Assembly: GCA_039654915.1 (NCBI GenBank)
Contig: CM077600.1
Coordinates: 39,540,492 to 39,604,491 of the forward strand
Reading direction: 5' to 3'
From: Aquilaria yunnanensis
Lineage: Eukaryota; Streptophyta; Magnoliopsida; Malvales; Thymelaeaceae
Length of the DNA stretch: 64,000 nt
Made by a program: the position numbers and the translations under genes. Positions 1-11,756 of the stretch are shown piece by piece. Position 1 is the stretch's first letter. The number at the start of each line of letters is the position of its first letter. Under the pieces are notes generated by a model, which was given only the letters and a program-made list of their open reading frames with translations, made no database searches and had not been told where the DNA came from.

Positions 1-1503
1 TTTGAGCAACATGAACCATGTCACAAGTAGTCATTCTCCTTTCATAGGTCGTGATTAGTTACTGCATATGCAGCACATAGAAAGCAGCATGCAGGAATTC
101 CCAAGTTTATCTTTATCTGGATCTTCAACAGAGATTGTGACAGTAAAATCAATACCTTCGAAGAGTTAACCATTTTACTGTCACATCAGACTCTCAATTA
201 ATTTCAGGGCTCTTCCATTTCACCTCTCAGATAGTTAACACATATCCAGCATCTCATCCATGATTTCTTTAACGACACAAGCTTATTCTCATTAACATGT
301 TGGAACACATTAAACTGCAGTAATGATTCCATCCATCTAATGAGTAGAAAAAGATGCAGTCTGTGAATGAAAATCAACCCACTAGCATCAAAGTGAACCT
401 GAATTATGACAGGCCAGGGAGAAGGCAAAGGTACAATTGGTCCCTCACTCTGACTTCTTGGATTTCTTCTCCTATCTATAGGCCAGTTATAAAAGGATGC
501 AATGCCCACACCCACAGTGAAAATCCTCCCAACAAGAAATTTTGGAAACTTATTTTTATGAAACTTTTTCCTGGACGGTCAGGCGGTGATCACTATCCTG
601 CCTAAGGACTTTCAAACTGCTAGGAGGAATCCTGCCGAAGCACTGACTCGCCAGACCTCTTCCCACAAAATGTATTTTCTAAATGGGAAGATCAGTAATA
701 TGCCAAAGCAAAAACAATCAAACAGATATATAAGAGACATGGAAACAAAAAGGAGGGTGAATGGTGATGATTCTCTGGAGATTGATCAAGGATTCAAGAT
801 TGAAAAGAGGCTGAAACAATTACGTACCCAAACATAATCATACAATAATAAAACTAAAGTGTGCTTCTGCTAGCCAGAGAACCCAGCACTCTTCCAGCAA
901 GACCGGGCAGTACACTAGCCACCTTTTCATCTCCCAAATCCCAGAAACAAAATACTAAAAAAGTTGCTTAAGGAGTTAAGACAACCCAACTCTACTGCTT
1001 TACCAAGAAACATGAAAAACTTAAACATAGGACAATAGTGACATTCATAAACCTTGCTGGACAAAATTACACACAAGCAGGCTTTATCAGGTCATCTATC
1101 CCATGACAGATCATTAGCATTTAACAAAGAAAAAAAAAAATCCATTCAAAAGTATTAGCTTTGGCAGGGATCTTAGATGTTTGCAGGGAATTGAATGAGA
1201 AAAAGACAGAAGAGAATCATGTGCAGCTCTTATGATAGATGATGCCCTTCTAGACGCAACTACCATGTGAAGGAATAATATAAGAAGAAAACGAGGCAAA
1301 ACAATGATTACTATCTTTTAATATGTATATTTCTTCCTATGCAAGATAACAATTAAGCAAATACGTATCGACCACGGGGAGGGGAGGGGGGATGAAGAAA
1401 ATAAACTCCACTATCAACAATTGTGTCAACAACATTGACAGGAGAAAAATTAAAAAGAAGAGACATCAAGATACATGACCTAACAGGTTTCTTAGTCACT
1501 CAC
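1..1503. other. Non-coding stretch at the window edge, probably intron of the DDT/WAC gene
   Basis: I read both strands here for the expected third exon of the DDT/WAC-domain gene that begins at 2073 on the minus strand and did not find it. The open frames present are short, have no recognisable domain and lack codon-level similarity to that family. The simplest reading is a long intron running off the window start, but a truncated gene is also possible. Confidence 0.4.
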
Positions 1504-2073
1504 TGAATTGTATGATTTGCAGAGCAGGTGCTACCAGTTCATCTGGCAGGTCTTGGACTTTCTCAATTGCTTCTTTTTCTGATACCAAAGCCTCTTCATA
1601 TGTTAAGTTTGATTTGCCAGTAGATTTGCACGTCCAAACCCTCTGACGGTATAAATTTATCCGGTTCAAATACTGTCTAATAACTATTAAGGTTATAAAC
1701 AAATAACAGAAAACATAGTGCCTGTCTGTCACCATCTAAATTCAAAATACACGAGATAAATTCATTGCAGTGAACCAGACTTTTGATTAAGCAGGAAATA
1801 AGCCACAGTTACTTTAAGTAGCATGTTCAGTGATAGTTGGAAGCATTGATCACAAAATACTACTTAATGCAATAAGTCATTGCTAACTAACAACACAAAA
1901 AAAGGATAATAATTTCTGAACAAAAAGTATAAGAATTTTCAGTACTTCATAGTAGGATACCGATAATCCAGAAAAATTTCTTTCGTGAAGCGAAGTTGAT
2001 ATACAGAGTCATGAGGTTCCAACTCCTTAGGTGTCTCCACTAAATGAAAAGGTTTTCGCTTGAACAGGGGCAT
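1504..2073 (-). CDS. DDT/WAC-domain chromatin protein, first two coding exons (partial)
   Basis: Two exons are visible. Exon 1 (2073-1961) starts with ATG and encodes MPLFKRKPFHLVETPKEL and the following residues up to a GT donor at 1960. Exon 2 (1676-1504) follows a TTAG acceptor and encodes QYLNRINLYRQRVWTC, then a short stretch ending in IIQF before a strong GTGAGT donor. This is the N-terminal WAC/Acf1 DNA-binding domain found at the start of plant DDT-domain proteins, which act in the nucleus with ISWI-type chromatin remodellers (family knowledge). Phase is kept across the intron (113 nt plus 173 nt). The DDT domain and the rest of the protein are not visible in 1-1503, so the gene is partial here. 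The role in remodelling is inferred from the family only. Confidence 0.75.
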
Positions 2074-3500
2074 CCTCCAAATGCAGTGAAGAAGCACAGA
2101 ACAATTCCTATCCCAAGGGAACCAGTGAGAGGTTGATACAGCGTAATGCTTCCTGAGCCATAAAAAAGAACATCTCTGCTGTCAAATTCAATTTATACGA
2201 AGTAAAAATAAAAAAAATGAAAAAAAAAAGTTATAACCATGACATTAGCAAATTCATTAGCACAAAATTGGGAAACAAGTCATTAGCAAATTATAGCTCT
2301 TGAAGCATATCAACAAACAAAACTTTATGTGCTTCAATGCAATAGCATAATTGACATAAACCTAAAGTTTCCTCCTTTCTGCATGATGAAGAAATTGAAG
2401 AGACGGAACCATGGTGCCAACTATTGATCATAATGACCAAGCAATTGCAAACAGAAAACCAGAAAAATGATAAAACCTGACAAAAAAAATCGAACTGCAT
2501 AAATCTGCAGCTAGTAAAAACTACTCTAAAACGAAACCCTAGAACCCGCAGGCCTTCACCTCAAGGCTAAAACAACATTTCCTCTCTTCAATCCCTAATG
2601 CAATATTTAAACTTTCACCCAATTCATATGACTCCACATAATTTGAAGTCCCATGAGAACGCAGTATCAAACAAACAAAATCTCGATTGCCCGCAAGACC
2701 TAAAGAACCGATTCGGTGTCCTATCCTATTAACACCTTCCCAGAAGAAGCGTCACGAAAGCACTAATGAATAAACCCACAACCCAGTTAAACAATCCCGT
2801 AAAAACCCAACATTAATATCAGCAAAAGAACCAGATCGAAACCACGACCAGGAAGCTCTAACCGGACTCTACAATCACCAATGAGCGACAAAACCTCCCC
2901 TTCCCGCCAATTTCTGCATTCAGCCGTCAGTTAAGGAGAAGCTAACGAGAGAGAAGGAGAGAAACCGAAAAAGTAAAAAGAGTATAGCTTATTACAGAGA
3001 AGCAATTCAGCAGAGACGAAGAGCCCGTGCACAAAAACAGAAGAACAATGAGAAAAATACTTATATAACTTGGTAATGTTTCATTAATTTGCGAGAGAAG
3101 AGAGTTCTCTCACGTTGTTTTCTGTCGCTCGCTTTGGTAGACTCCTCCCTCGTTGTGGGAAACAAATTTATTTGTCGGTCTTTTGGCAATTCGGTCCAAA
3201 AGAGTAGATTATTGCCGATCCCACACTGGAAGTAGAAGAACGGTCTTCAGCGTACCGCATGGTGCATAGGCATAGCCCATAAAGGCTTCGGCCCCCGATG
3301 GCCCATTTCCAATCCCCAACCGAAGGCCCATAATTTGATTCAAGCTCCTTTTCTTCCTCAACTTCTTTTCTTTCGTGCTAAATTTAGGAAATTAAAATAA
3401 ATGGTTGAGGACATATTACTTGGCCACGCTATATCTAATTCTTTGTATTTGAACCCATTAAGTAGTAGTAGCTATAAGGAGAGGAGGTGGGGCTGAAAGT
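2074..3500. other. 5' leader and promoter region of the DDT/WAC gene; no other gene seen
   Basis: Upstream of the minus-strand ATG at 2073 lies about 1 kb of sequence without a long reading frame, probably containing a 5'-UTR intron. Purine- and pyrimidine-rich sequence near 2930-3130 looks like a transcription start region. I cannot place a TATA box or start site with confidence. Confidence 0.3.
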
Positions 3501-3810
3501 CGGGAGAAGAACCAGAAATTAGGGGTGGGTATTCAGTATATTCGGTTTAAATTGAACTAAATTAGTTCGGCTTACTTGTTTTTTTTTTTTTAATTTCAGA
3601 TGGTAAGAAACTGAAGGGATAGTATTGACCTCTAAAATCAAATTTAAACTAAACCAAAATATTTCAATTTGATTCGATTTAATTCTAACTAAAATAACGA
3701 ACAAATTTGAGAATATATGTGCAAGTAGCATAATTTTCCTAGGATTTTCCTGCTCAAATTTCCATTGAAAGGCTACCCAATCTCTGCTAATTGGTCTGAC
3801 TATTGTACAT

Positions 3811-4268
3811 CTAAGGGTGGAAACAAGCTAAGCCCCTTACCGAAAATTCAAGTTCAAGCTCAATATTTTTTTTTGTTGGTGAACCTAATGTAACCAATCT
3901 CAAGTCTGAACTTGATCCAAGATTCAAGTGCCTAACGAGTCAAGCTTTCAGTTCGATGATGTTCAGGTAGAATTTTTATCAAGCATAACAGCTTAACAAA
4001 AAAATAATAATATAATAATATAATATAATTATAAAAAAATACCTTATCCTCATAATCCTAATACACTCTTGAATCGAGTTTAAAACTTAAATTGAGTTTT
4101 GAGCCTATCAAATTAACAAAACGAGCTTGAGCTATTTCCAGTCGAGTTTCATGACCCATTTACTTAACCTGTCAAACTTAAACTCAAGTTTAAACCAAAG
4201 TCAATTTTTAACAAGTTGAGCTTTAAACTTGAAATAATAGCACTTATCTCGACTCGTTTTCACTCCTA
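3811..4268. mobile_element. Degenerate MITE-like inverted-repeat element
   Basis: The left end reads CTAAGGGTGGAAACAAGC and the right end, on the opposite strand, reads TTTAGGAGTGAAAACGAG, so the two ends are imperfect inverted repeats. The interior is AT-rich and non-coding, with repeated AAGCTCAA/TTGAGCTT words in both orientations. A CTAA motif occurs at both borders, but I cannot define a clear target duplication. A short non-autonomous DNA transposon is the likely nature. Confidence 0.4.
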
Positions 4269-4499
4269 AATACTAAAATCAAAGTGAAAAATTAAAACAA
4301 GAGGAGGTGGACAGTGAATTCTCACGAATTCGCCTCAAATTAATTAAGCCAGCATGAACTCTTACCTGGCAAGCCTTGTTTGAAGCCTCTTCAAGAACCC
4401 CAAGCCGAGCAGGCAGCAAGGTGGGAAGCAGAAGGCTGAAGAGAAAACGAGTGACGAGTCTAACTCCGAGAGACGAGTGCGAGCGAGAGAATGATCCCA

Positions 4500-5150
4500 T
4501 AGTTTAAACTCTCTTCAAGTTCCTGCCTCATGAAAATCATGATGAATCGCTAGGCAATTCCAATATTGTGATATTAGTTGCTTGCAACGATATGCCATGG
4601 CCTAATGACTTAATTAAATCTATTGTCATTAGAGAGAGTTCCATCGTTTAAACTTTAAACGTAACTCTCATCTCCCCGGCCCTATAGCTAGCCTCTCTTA
4701 GATGTACAGAATATATATATATATATATCCTTAAGTCCGAATTCCCACAGGTCAAAATTAATGTACATGTCCAATCCTACTTTCTTCTAATATTTCTTTG
4801 AGGAAATCACACTCCTGGCCCCCTGTTATGCACTACGGTTGTTTCCTCTTAATTAATTTCACCACAAACCATATTCATTTTGCCTTTTTTTCCCCCTAAA
4901 CGTGGTTATTAACTAGGCTATTTATTATGTGCGCCCGGCGCACGTGTGAGCCACGTCCTTAAAGTAATTAAAAATTTTCAATTTAGTCCCTAAGATTTAA
5001 ATTTTGAAGTTTTTGGCATTCTGGTCCATAAAGTTTATTATTATTCTTAACTCTTTAAAAGAAGAAAAGGCCTGACTCTAAAAACCTTTTCTCTCTTAGT
5101 AATATAGGATTATTGTTAAATTTCTTTCCAGACTATCACCCAAGTCGCGT
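4500..5150. other. Intergenic stretch with a short TA microsatellite; no gene seen
   Basis: AT-rich DNA between the MITE-like element and the viral insertion. A short alternating TA run lies near 4711-4727. No reading frame or known domain was recognised. The left border of the viral element probably lies near the end of this stretch but cannot be fixed. Confidence 0.4.
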
Positions 5151-5248
5151 AGCAACTGTAAGACCCGTGGGGAAAAAGGACAGTAAGATTGCGTAAAACG
5201 TTGACAGATAGCTGAAGAAAAGAAACTAACATTAATCAAATATTACTA

Positions 5249-8200
5249 ATGGATAAAATCTTTAAGAGTCTGGTTAAATCCTTTGCAAAGAGAAAAGAAG
5301 AAGAAAAAACTCTAGGGAACAGAAACGTCAAGAACTCTCAAGAAATAATAATTAGGGATATAGAGAAAAAATTGGGTAATTGGAATATACCTAAAATGGA
5401 TAAATGAGAAGTTTACCAAAAAAGTAGTTTTGATTTTAGAATGACTTATGCTATCAAAACTGTAGAAAAAACTATACCAATTATGGAAAATGACCATCAA
5501 TTTGAATTGTTTTCAAAATATATGATTAAAGATCATCTAGAAAACAATTACAATTATTTACATGTAGGTTTAGTTCAAATCGCGTTAAAACCATTAACAC
5601 GAAATGGATTAAATACCTCTGTAATAATTGCTTTAAGAGATCAAAGGCATAATAAATTTTTTGATTCCCTTTTAGGAATTGTAGAATCAAGCTTATGTGA
5701 TGGACCTATATTCTTTAATTGCCATCCTAATTTTACGGTGTCCTTAAAAGATCCCCATATTATGAAAACTTTAACGGCAAGCATTATGACATCAGGTTTT
5801 GATATGTTAGAAGGATCTCAGAATCTGGCTCTAGTATATAGGATCTATTATAAGGTAATGACAACTCAAATAGAACCTAAGGCTCTAGAATATGATACAC
5901 GTGGAGAAACTTTGCTATTAAAAGCAAACATAGAAAAATCAAATATTGTGGTCCCGAAGCTAATAAAATGGCAAGATGTTAAGCTTCAAAAAAAATGGAT
6001 TTTTCAAAATAATAAGCCCATTAGAACTGTGAAACCACAAGAATTAGAAAGAATAATTGAGTATGATAATGGAAAAGTTGAAATTTGTTTTAGTAAAGAA
6101 AGAGTTACTAAAATTGATTTTTCAGAACTAGATACTAGAAATACTCCATCAAGAATATCCTATAAACCTTATTCCTCAAGAGCATCAACTTCACAAATAC
6201 CAGAATCTGAGCATGAAAAATTGGTTGGAGGAGTTAGAGAATCTATAGAACAAATTTCTCATCCTGTTTATAAAATGGATCCAATTACCATAAAAAAAAT
6301 AACCAGGAATAAGAAATTAGATCTGTTTCAATAGGATCTCCAAACCCAAGTTTTTCAGATTTTCAGCTAAATGTTTTACAAGAACCTTTTAAGTTTGATC
6401 CAAAAAGTCTTAATGAAGATTATTGGTCCAAGAAAAATGAAATTAAGAGAAAATGGTATTTTGATACTTATACCCTAGAAGAAAGAAAAGAAATCAAACA
6501 CTTGTGGTACAAAAGAATTATAAGAAATAAACAAAACTTAAAGTTTTTTGAATGGTTTATTCTCACACTTGTCTTAAATGATAATTTGACAATAGATGTC
6601 CTAGAAGAAACCTGGTCTACTTATCAGACTAAAGAAGGAAAAGAAATTACAGCACCTCACCCACCTAATGTACCTTTAGTATTAGGAAAAGATTTAAAAA
6701 CCGTCGCTGTTCCTTTTAAAACACTAGAAACAGATGAAGTAGAAATAGGAAAAAGACCAGTAAATACTAAGGATCTCCAGAATATAATAGAACAAAACAA
6801 TTATACTAATCTTTATTTACAATCCATTGGCAAGCAAATGAATCGAATAAAGAATACCATGGATCGTCAGAATTTTGGTCTCACACAATCTGCTGTTTAT
6901 AAAACAAAGCTTTTACCAGGGACAACTAAGTCTCCCATTAGTTTTCCACAAAAGCTACCAGAGTTCAAATTAAAATCAGAAGATAGAATAACAGAACTTG
7001 TAACCCAAATTGCTAAGCTTACTCTCAAAGAAGAACCCTCTGATAAAAAGCAGAAAAACATTCAAATTAATGCTCTAGAAGAATCCCCTCAAATACAAGA
7101 ATTACTCGATTCCTATCACCCTGAATTAGAACCTTCCGAGCTAAATCACATCAATTTTCAAGGGGGGAGAAGAGGACCGCAAAGAAGAAGACCATTACAA
7201 ACATGGAATTGGAACATAACTCATCCATATGCACAACCTAGACCATCCCCAGTAGACATTAGATTAGATGATGTTTATGGTCCATATTTTACAGAATATA
7301 AAGGAGATTCAATTCGAGAATGGAATATAGATGGTTTATCTGAATATCATATTGTTAATACCATTCAGAATATGATAATGTTCAACGTAGCTGCTAGAAA
7401 ACAAGTAGAAAATTCTAATCCAGAAATTGCAGAAATGATTTTAACAGGATTAACAGGACAATTAAAAAATTGGTGGGACAAATGCCTAACAGAACAAGGA
7501 AGGAAAAAAATTAAAACTGCTAGAAAAATTCTCACTATGCAACATGGTAATCAGTTAATCCAAACTAGTGAGCCAGATGTAGTAAATACCCTTCTCTGTA
7601 CTATTTATTCACACTTCATAGGTGATACATCTAGTAAAAAGAGCAGAAATAGTGAATTATTATTAAATTTAAGATGTAGGACTCTCTCAGATCTAAAATG
7701 GAATAAAGATACTTTCCTGACCAGAGTCTACGAAATAGAAGACTGTAGATCGTTCATTTTGAAAGAAAAATTCATCCAAGGACTACCTAAACATTTTGGC
7801 CAATTAGTAATGGACCATATTAAGGGAAAAAGTCAAGGACAATTAAATTTAGAAAATTTCACTTATGGTCAATTAATGGCTGAGGTCAAGGAAGTAGGGT
7901 TAAAATTATGCCACGAGATGCAATGACAGAAACATATTAAACGAAAAAGGTTTCCAGGAAGAAAAGAGATGGGTCAGTTTTGTGCCCAATTCGGTTATGA
8001 TGTCCAGAGGTCTTATACTGAAGAAATGCCCAAGGAACAAAAGAAAAAATACAAGCCCTATAAGAAAAATAGGAAAAAAAGATACGAGAGGCTTGAAGAA
8101 AAGCCCGAAACCTAAAAAAGATTTAAGAGAAGAAAGCCTAATAAAAACAAAGACCAAAAGGTCTATTGGAAATGTGGTAAACCCGGTCACTTTGCCAATA

Positions 8201-8778
8201 AATGTAAAACTAAACAAAAATAAACTCTTTAGAAATTGATGAAGGATTAAAAAAGAGTTTAATGCAAATTCTATTAAATAGTGAAAGTGAACCTGAAGAA
8301 GTAGAAAATGAGTCTTCAGAAAATTCAGATTCAGAAGAAATAAATGAAGTTGGTCTTTCTGACAGCTCTAAAGAATCAAAAAACTGTAGGTCAAACTGTG
8401 GCTATGATACTTGCCAGTTACAGAATACCTTTAATAATCTTCAGATAAATACTCTTCAAATAAATGTTTTAACTAAAGACGATGAAAGGATTCTAGAATT
8501 AACCAAACAAATTGATGACCCAAAATTAAAAAGAGAAATTCTTTTTAAACATCTTGAAAAAGCCAATAACCAAGAAACCCAAAATAGAAGAAAAGAAGAT
8601 AGATATTAAAGAATTTACCAAACCTCCAGTTTATAGCCTTAATGAAATCTTGAAAAGGGTGGAAGAAGCATAAAAAGTTCACAAAGAACCAACAATAGCA
8701 GAATTAAGAGGAGAAATCTCTGAGGTGAAACATGAAATAAAATCTCTCAAAACCAGAATAGAGATTTTAGAACTCCAG
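5249..8778 (+). pseudogene. Caulimovirid polyprotein, 5' half: movement protein, coat-like region, zinc knuckle, linker
   Basis: A plausible start ATG is at 5249; an in-frame TGA at 5405 precedes the main open segment (5441-6334), which has the viral 30K-type movement-protein fold region, including the stretch FFNCHPNFTVSL. The frame changes near 6330 and a second open segment (about 6335-7926) holds the coat-protein-like region, rich in Lys, Gln and Asn and carrying a Trp-Trp motif (KNWWDKCL). It ends at TGA 7924. The same frame runs on through TAA 8113 to a zinc knuckle at 8161-8220 (WKCGKPGHFANKC), in which the usual first Cys is Tyr. Another frame change near 8218 opens an acidic linker (8262-8609), and a further change leads to TAA 8671 and the LTR insertion at 8779. 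The damage is described only; there is no functional protein here. Confidence 0.85.
8774..8778 (+). repeat. Left 5-bp target duplication (TCCAG) of the outer solo LTR
   Basis: TCCAG immediately precedes the TG that begins the outer LTR at 8779, and the same five bases follow its terminal CA at 11752-11756. An exact 5-bp duplication is the usual product of LTR-retrotransposon integrase. Confidence 0.85.
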
Positions 8779-11751
8779 TGTTATGAAATTTTGAAACCAC
8801 TATTCCGCAAGTGCACGGTAGACGTGTAGATGGGGTGAGTGGGTATCGTTCCCACGAGGATTGATTTGCATTGTTTGCTAATTACTACTACCTTGAGACT
8901 CACTTTAGCTAAACAAGCAACAATTGATGATTTACTCACTATGAAAATAACTAAGCTTGCAACTCCACTTAAATCACTACTAAACAAGAACAACAAAGAT
9001 AATGCAAATTAGGGGTTTTCTAATGAATTAACAAAACACACTTCCTATGGTTTTCACTATTTGACTTGGTTAGCTAGTGAATTAAGGCTAATAGTTTGGT
9101 TTTTTCTACTTGTTGGTGAAGTTAACTAATTGGGCCTTTACTCTCCCAAGTGAAAGGGTCACTCTCCCAAGCTTACACTAGAATGGACTCCCATCCAAAT
9201 TACTAGTTCAAGAGGGGCATTACAAGTGCAATTTACCTTCACCTAGTGTCCTAGACTAGTCTCCCAACAAGCCCATGGCCACTACACTCTTCTCCTAATT
9301 CCAATTCCTTTTAATCTTTTCCAAGAGTTTAAAAGAAATCTAAAGTGCAATTGACTAGGGCCCTTGATCAATCAACACAACAATAAACTCAAGGAGAAGA
9401 GTAAACAAGCAATGAAGGAAAACCAAAGTTAAATAGCCATTAATCCAACCAACATAACCAATTCAAGTAGCTATAACCATAGAAAGTATAGAGAAAACTA
9501 ATCCATAATCAAACTAAACATAAACATGAAAATACATAAAAGAGTATCCATGTCTAAATACAAGATAAAAGAAGGAAAGAAGGAACCCAATAGACTCTAG
9601 ATGCTTGATTCCTCAAGGCTCCTACAAGTCTTCAAGTCCTCCAATCCTTCTCCAAGCCATAAATACTCCCAAGGAAAATGAAGAAATGCAAGAAATGGTG
9701 ATGAAAAACTTAAGTTTAAGATGAGAAGATGAAAATGGAGAGTCCTTCTTCTTGCTAGGTTCCAGGTTCTTCTACTCTTGGAGGTGTCTCTTTCACTCAC
9801 CAAACCATTTGGATAGAAATCCTTGGCCAATAGTGATAAATGTTAATTTTGTGATCAAACATGTTGACTTTTTGTCAACTTTGACCATAATTTTCCACCT
9901 CATCACTCAATATTTTTGGCCAATTATTGCTTTAATCCTTCATTTTGTAGGTTAGAGAAGCGGATCATAGCATTGGAATGGCACCGGGACAAACGGCACG
10001 AAAAACGGGAACGCAAAAGTCAACGGACATTATAACTGTGGCGCCTAGGCACCAGGAGTGAGGCCTAAGCGCCACAGTATAAAGTCCTCCACCAAGAAAA
10101 GGGCAATTTCGCACCTAGGCGCCCAGACATCCCTTTTGGCGCCCAGGCGCCCAGACACCCCCTTCTAGCGCCTAGGCACCAGTCACCCGGGAAAGTGATC
10201 CCCTACTTCACATTTAAACTCAAGCTTGCTATTGGCCAAGGTTTTCTATCCAATGGGTTTGGTGAGTGAAAGGGACATCCTCTAGAGGAGAAGAATCTGG
10301 AACCTAGCAAGGAAGGGAGGAACTTCTTCATCTTCTTCATCTTCATCTTGTTTTTCCTAGAACTAGTTTTGGGTTTTTTTTCCACCATAGTTAGTATTTT
10401 CTAGCTTTTCTTAGTTTCTTCTTGGTGACCATTGGAGATTGCTTGGAGTACTCAAGGAGACTAGCTTGGAGACTTTGGATTCAAGAGCTTCTAGCCATCT
10501 TGGGTTTACTCTTTCATCTTCCTTGTAGTTCTTCATGGATATTATTATGTTTACTTTCATGATTATGTTTTATTTAGTTATGGAGTAGTTTTCTTAGCAC
10601 TTTCTATGGATGTAGCTACTTGGATTGATTATGTTGGATGAATTTATGGTTATGTGATGTTGGTTTTCTACTAAATGTATGTTTATTCTTCTCTTGAGCT
10701 TAATGTTGTGTTAGCTATTTGATGGCCACAATTAGTTGCACTATAAATTGCATCTAAACTCTTGAAAAAGATTAGAAGCTATTGGACCTAGGAGAAGAAT
10801 TTAATGACCATGGACTTGTTGGAAAATTAGTCTAAGTCATTAGGTAAAAATAAATTGAGCTTTAATGCCTCTTTCTAAACTTGTAATCGGGTGGAAATCC
10901 TTATTAAGTTTAGATTAGAGAGATTAATTCTTTCACTTGGAAAAGTAAGAATTTAGTTGAATAACTTTATCAACATACATTGGAAATTAACCCACTCACC
11001 TAAGTTCACCAACAAATCAAGACAAGTAGTGAACCCATAGGAAGTGTTCTTTCATGATTTGATAAAAACTACAATTTTTACATTGCATACTTGCATTCTA
11101 GGTTAATAGTATTCCATTTAGCTAAGGTTAGTCACTTGTTTAAGTTGCCTACATTTTCATCCAACTTTGGTTGTTTAGCTAAAGTTTACTTTGAGTAGTG
11201 GTACTTGGCAATCAATTTAATCAATCTTCGTAGGAACGATACTCACTCACCCCATCTACACGTCTACCGTGCACTTGCGGAATAGTGGTTTCAAAATTTC
11301 ACAACAAATAGCAAGCTTGAGTTTAAATTTGAGGTAGGGGACCACTTTTCCGGGTGACTGGCACCTAGGCCTCAGGAAGGGGTGCCTGGGCGCCTAGGCT
11401 TCCAGGCTCGATGGTGCTCTGGCGCCTAGGCCCCAGGAGGGGGTGCCTGGGGCCTCAGGTGACGCCTAGGCCTTCAGGGTGCATTTTTTAGGCAGAGAAC
11501 TTTTGTACTGTGGCGCATAGGCCTCGCTCTTGGGGCCTAGGCCTCACAGTTATAATTTTCGTTGACTTTTGCGTTCCCATTTTTCGTTCAGTTCATCCCG
11601 ATGCCATTCCAATGCTATGATCCGCTTCTCCAACCTACAAAATAAAGGATCAAAGCAAGAATCAGCCAAAAATATTGAGTGGTAAGGTAGAAAATTATGG
11701 TCAAAGTTGACAAAAAGTCAACATGTTTGACCACAAAATTAACATTTATCA
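8779..11751 (-). mobile_element. Outer solo LTR (minus strand), split by a second LTR of the same family
   Basis: Bounded by TG at 8779 and CA at 11751 with the duplication TCCAG on both sides. Read on the minus strand, it begins TGATAAATGTTAATTTTG and ends TTTTGAAA...CATAACA; without the inner insertion it is about 1495 bp. It is split at 9829-9833/11307-11311 by an inner LTR in the other orientation. No internal retrotransposon coding region, primer site or second direct LTR is present, so it is a solo LTR left by recombination. It sits in the viral polyprotein between the linker and the protease, and the viral phase is the same on both sides once the insert is discounted. Short open frames inside it are not genes. 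Confidence 0.85.
9834..11306 (+). mobile_element. Inner solo LTR (plus strand), nested in the outer one
   Basis: Starts TGATAAATGTTAATTTTG and ends AAAATTTCACAACA, 1473 bp, flanked by AATAG at 9829-9833 and 11307-11311. It matches the outer LTR along its whole length in inverted orientation. Shared landmarks include the word CCGTGCACTTGCGGAATAG near the 3' end, a mirrored CACTTCCTATG/CATAGGAAGTG pair, and a GC-rich block of GGCGCC/CCTAGG words at about 10040-10190. The arrangement is two opposed solo LTRs of one family, one inside the other. The retroelement superfamily is not determined because there is no internal region; the style of the 3' end resembles plant Ty3/gypsy LTRs (weak inference). 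Confidence 0.85.
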
Positions 11752-11756
11752 TCCAG

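Noticed and set aside
8781..10388. Short open frames between 8781 and 10388
   Set aside because: They lie inside the two LTRs, appear in both arms in mirrored form and match no protein.
8779..11315. Reading the 2.5-kb palindrome as a single foldback DNA transposon
   Set aside because: The ends are TG..CA with two different exact 5-bp duplications, and the sequence beyond 11315 is a second copy of 9834-10225. Two nested solo LTRs explain everything; a foldback element does not.
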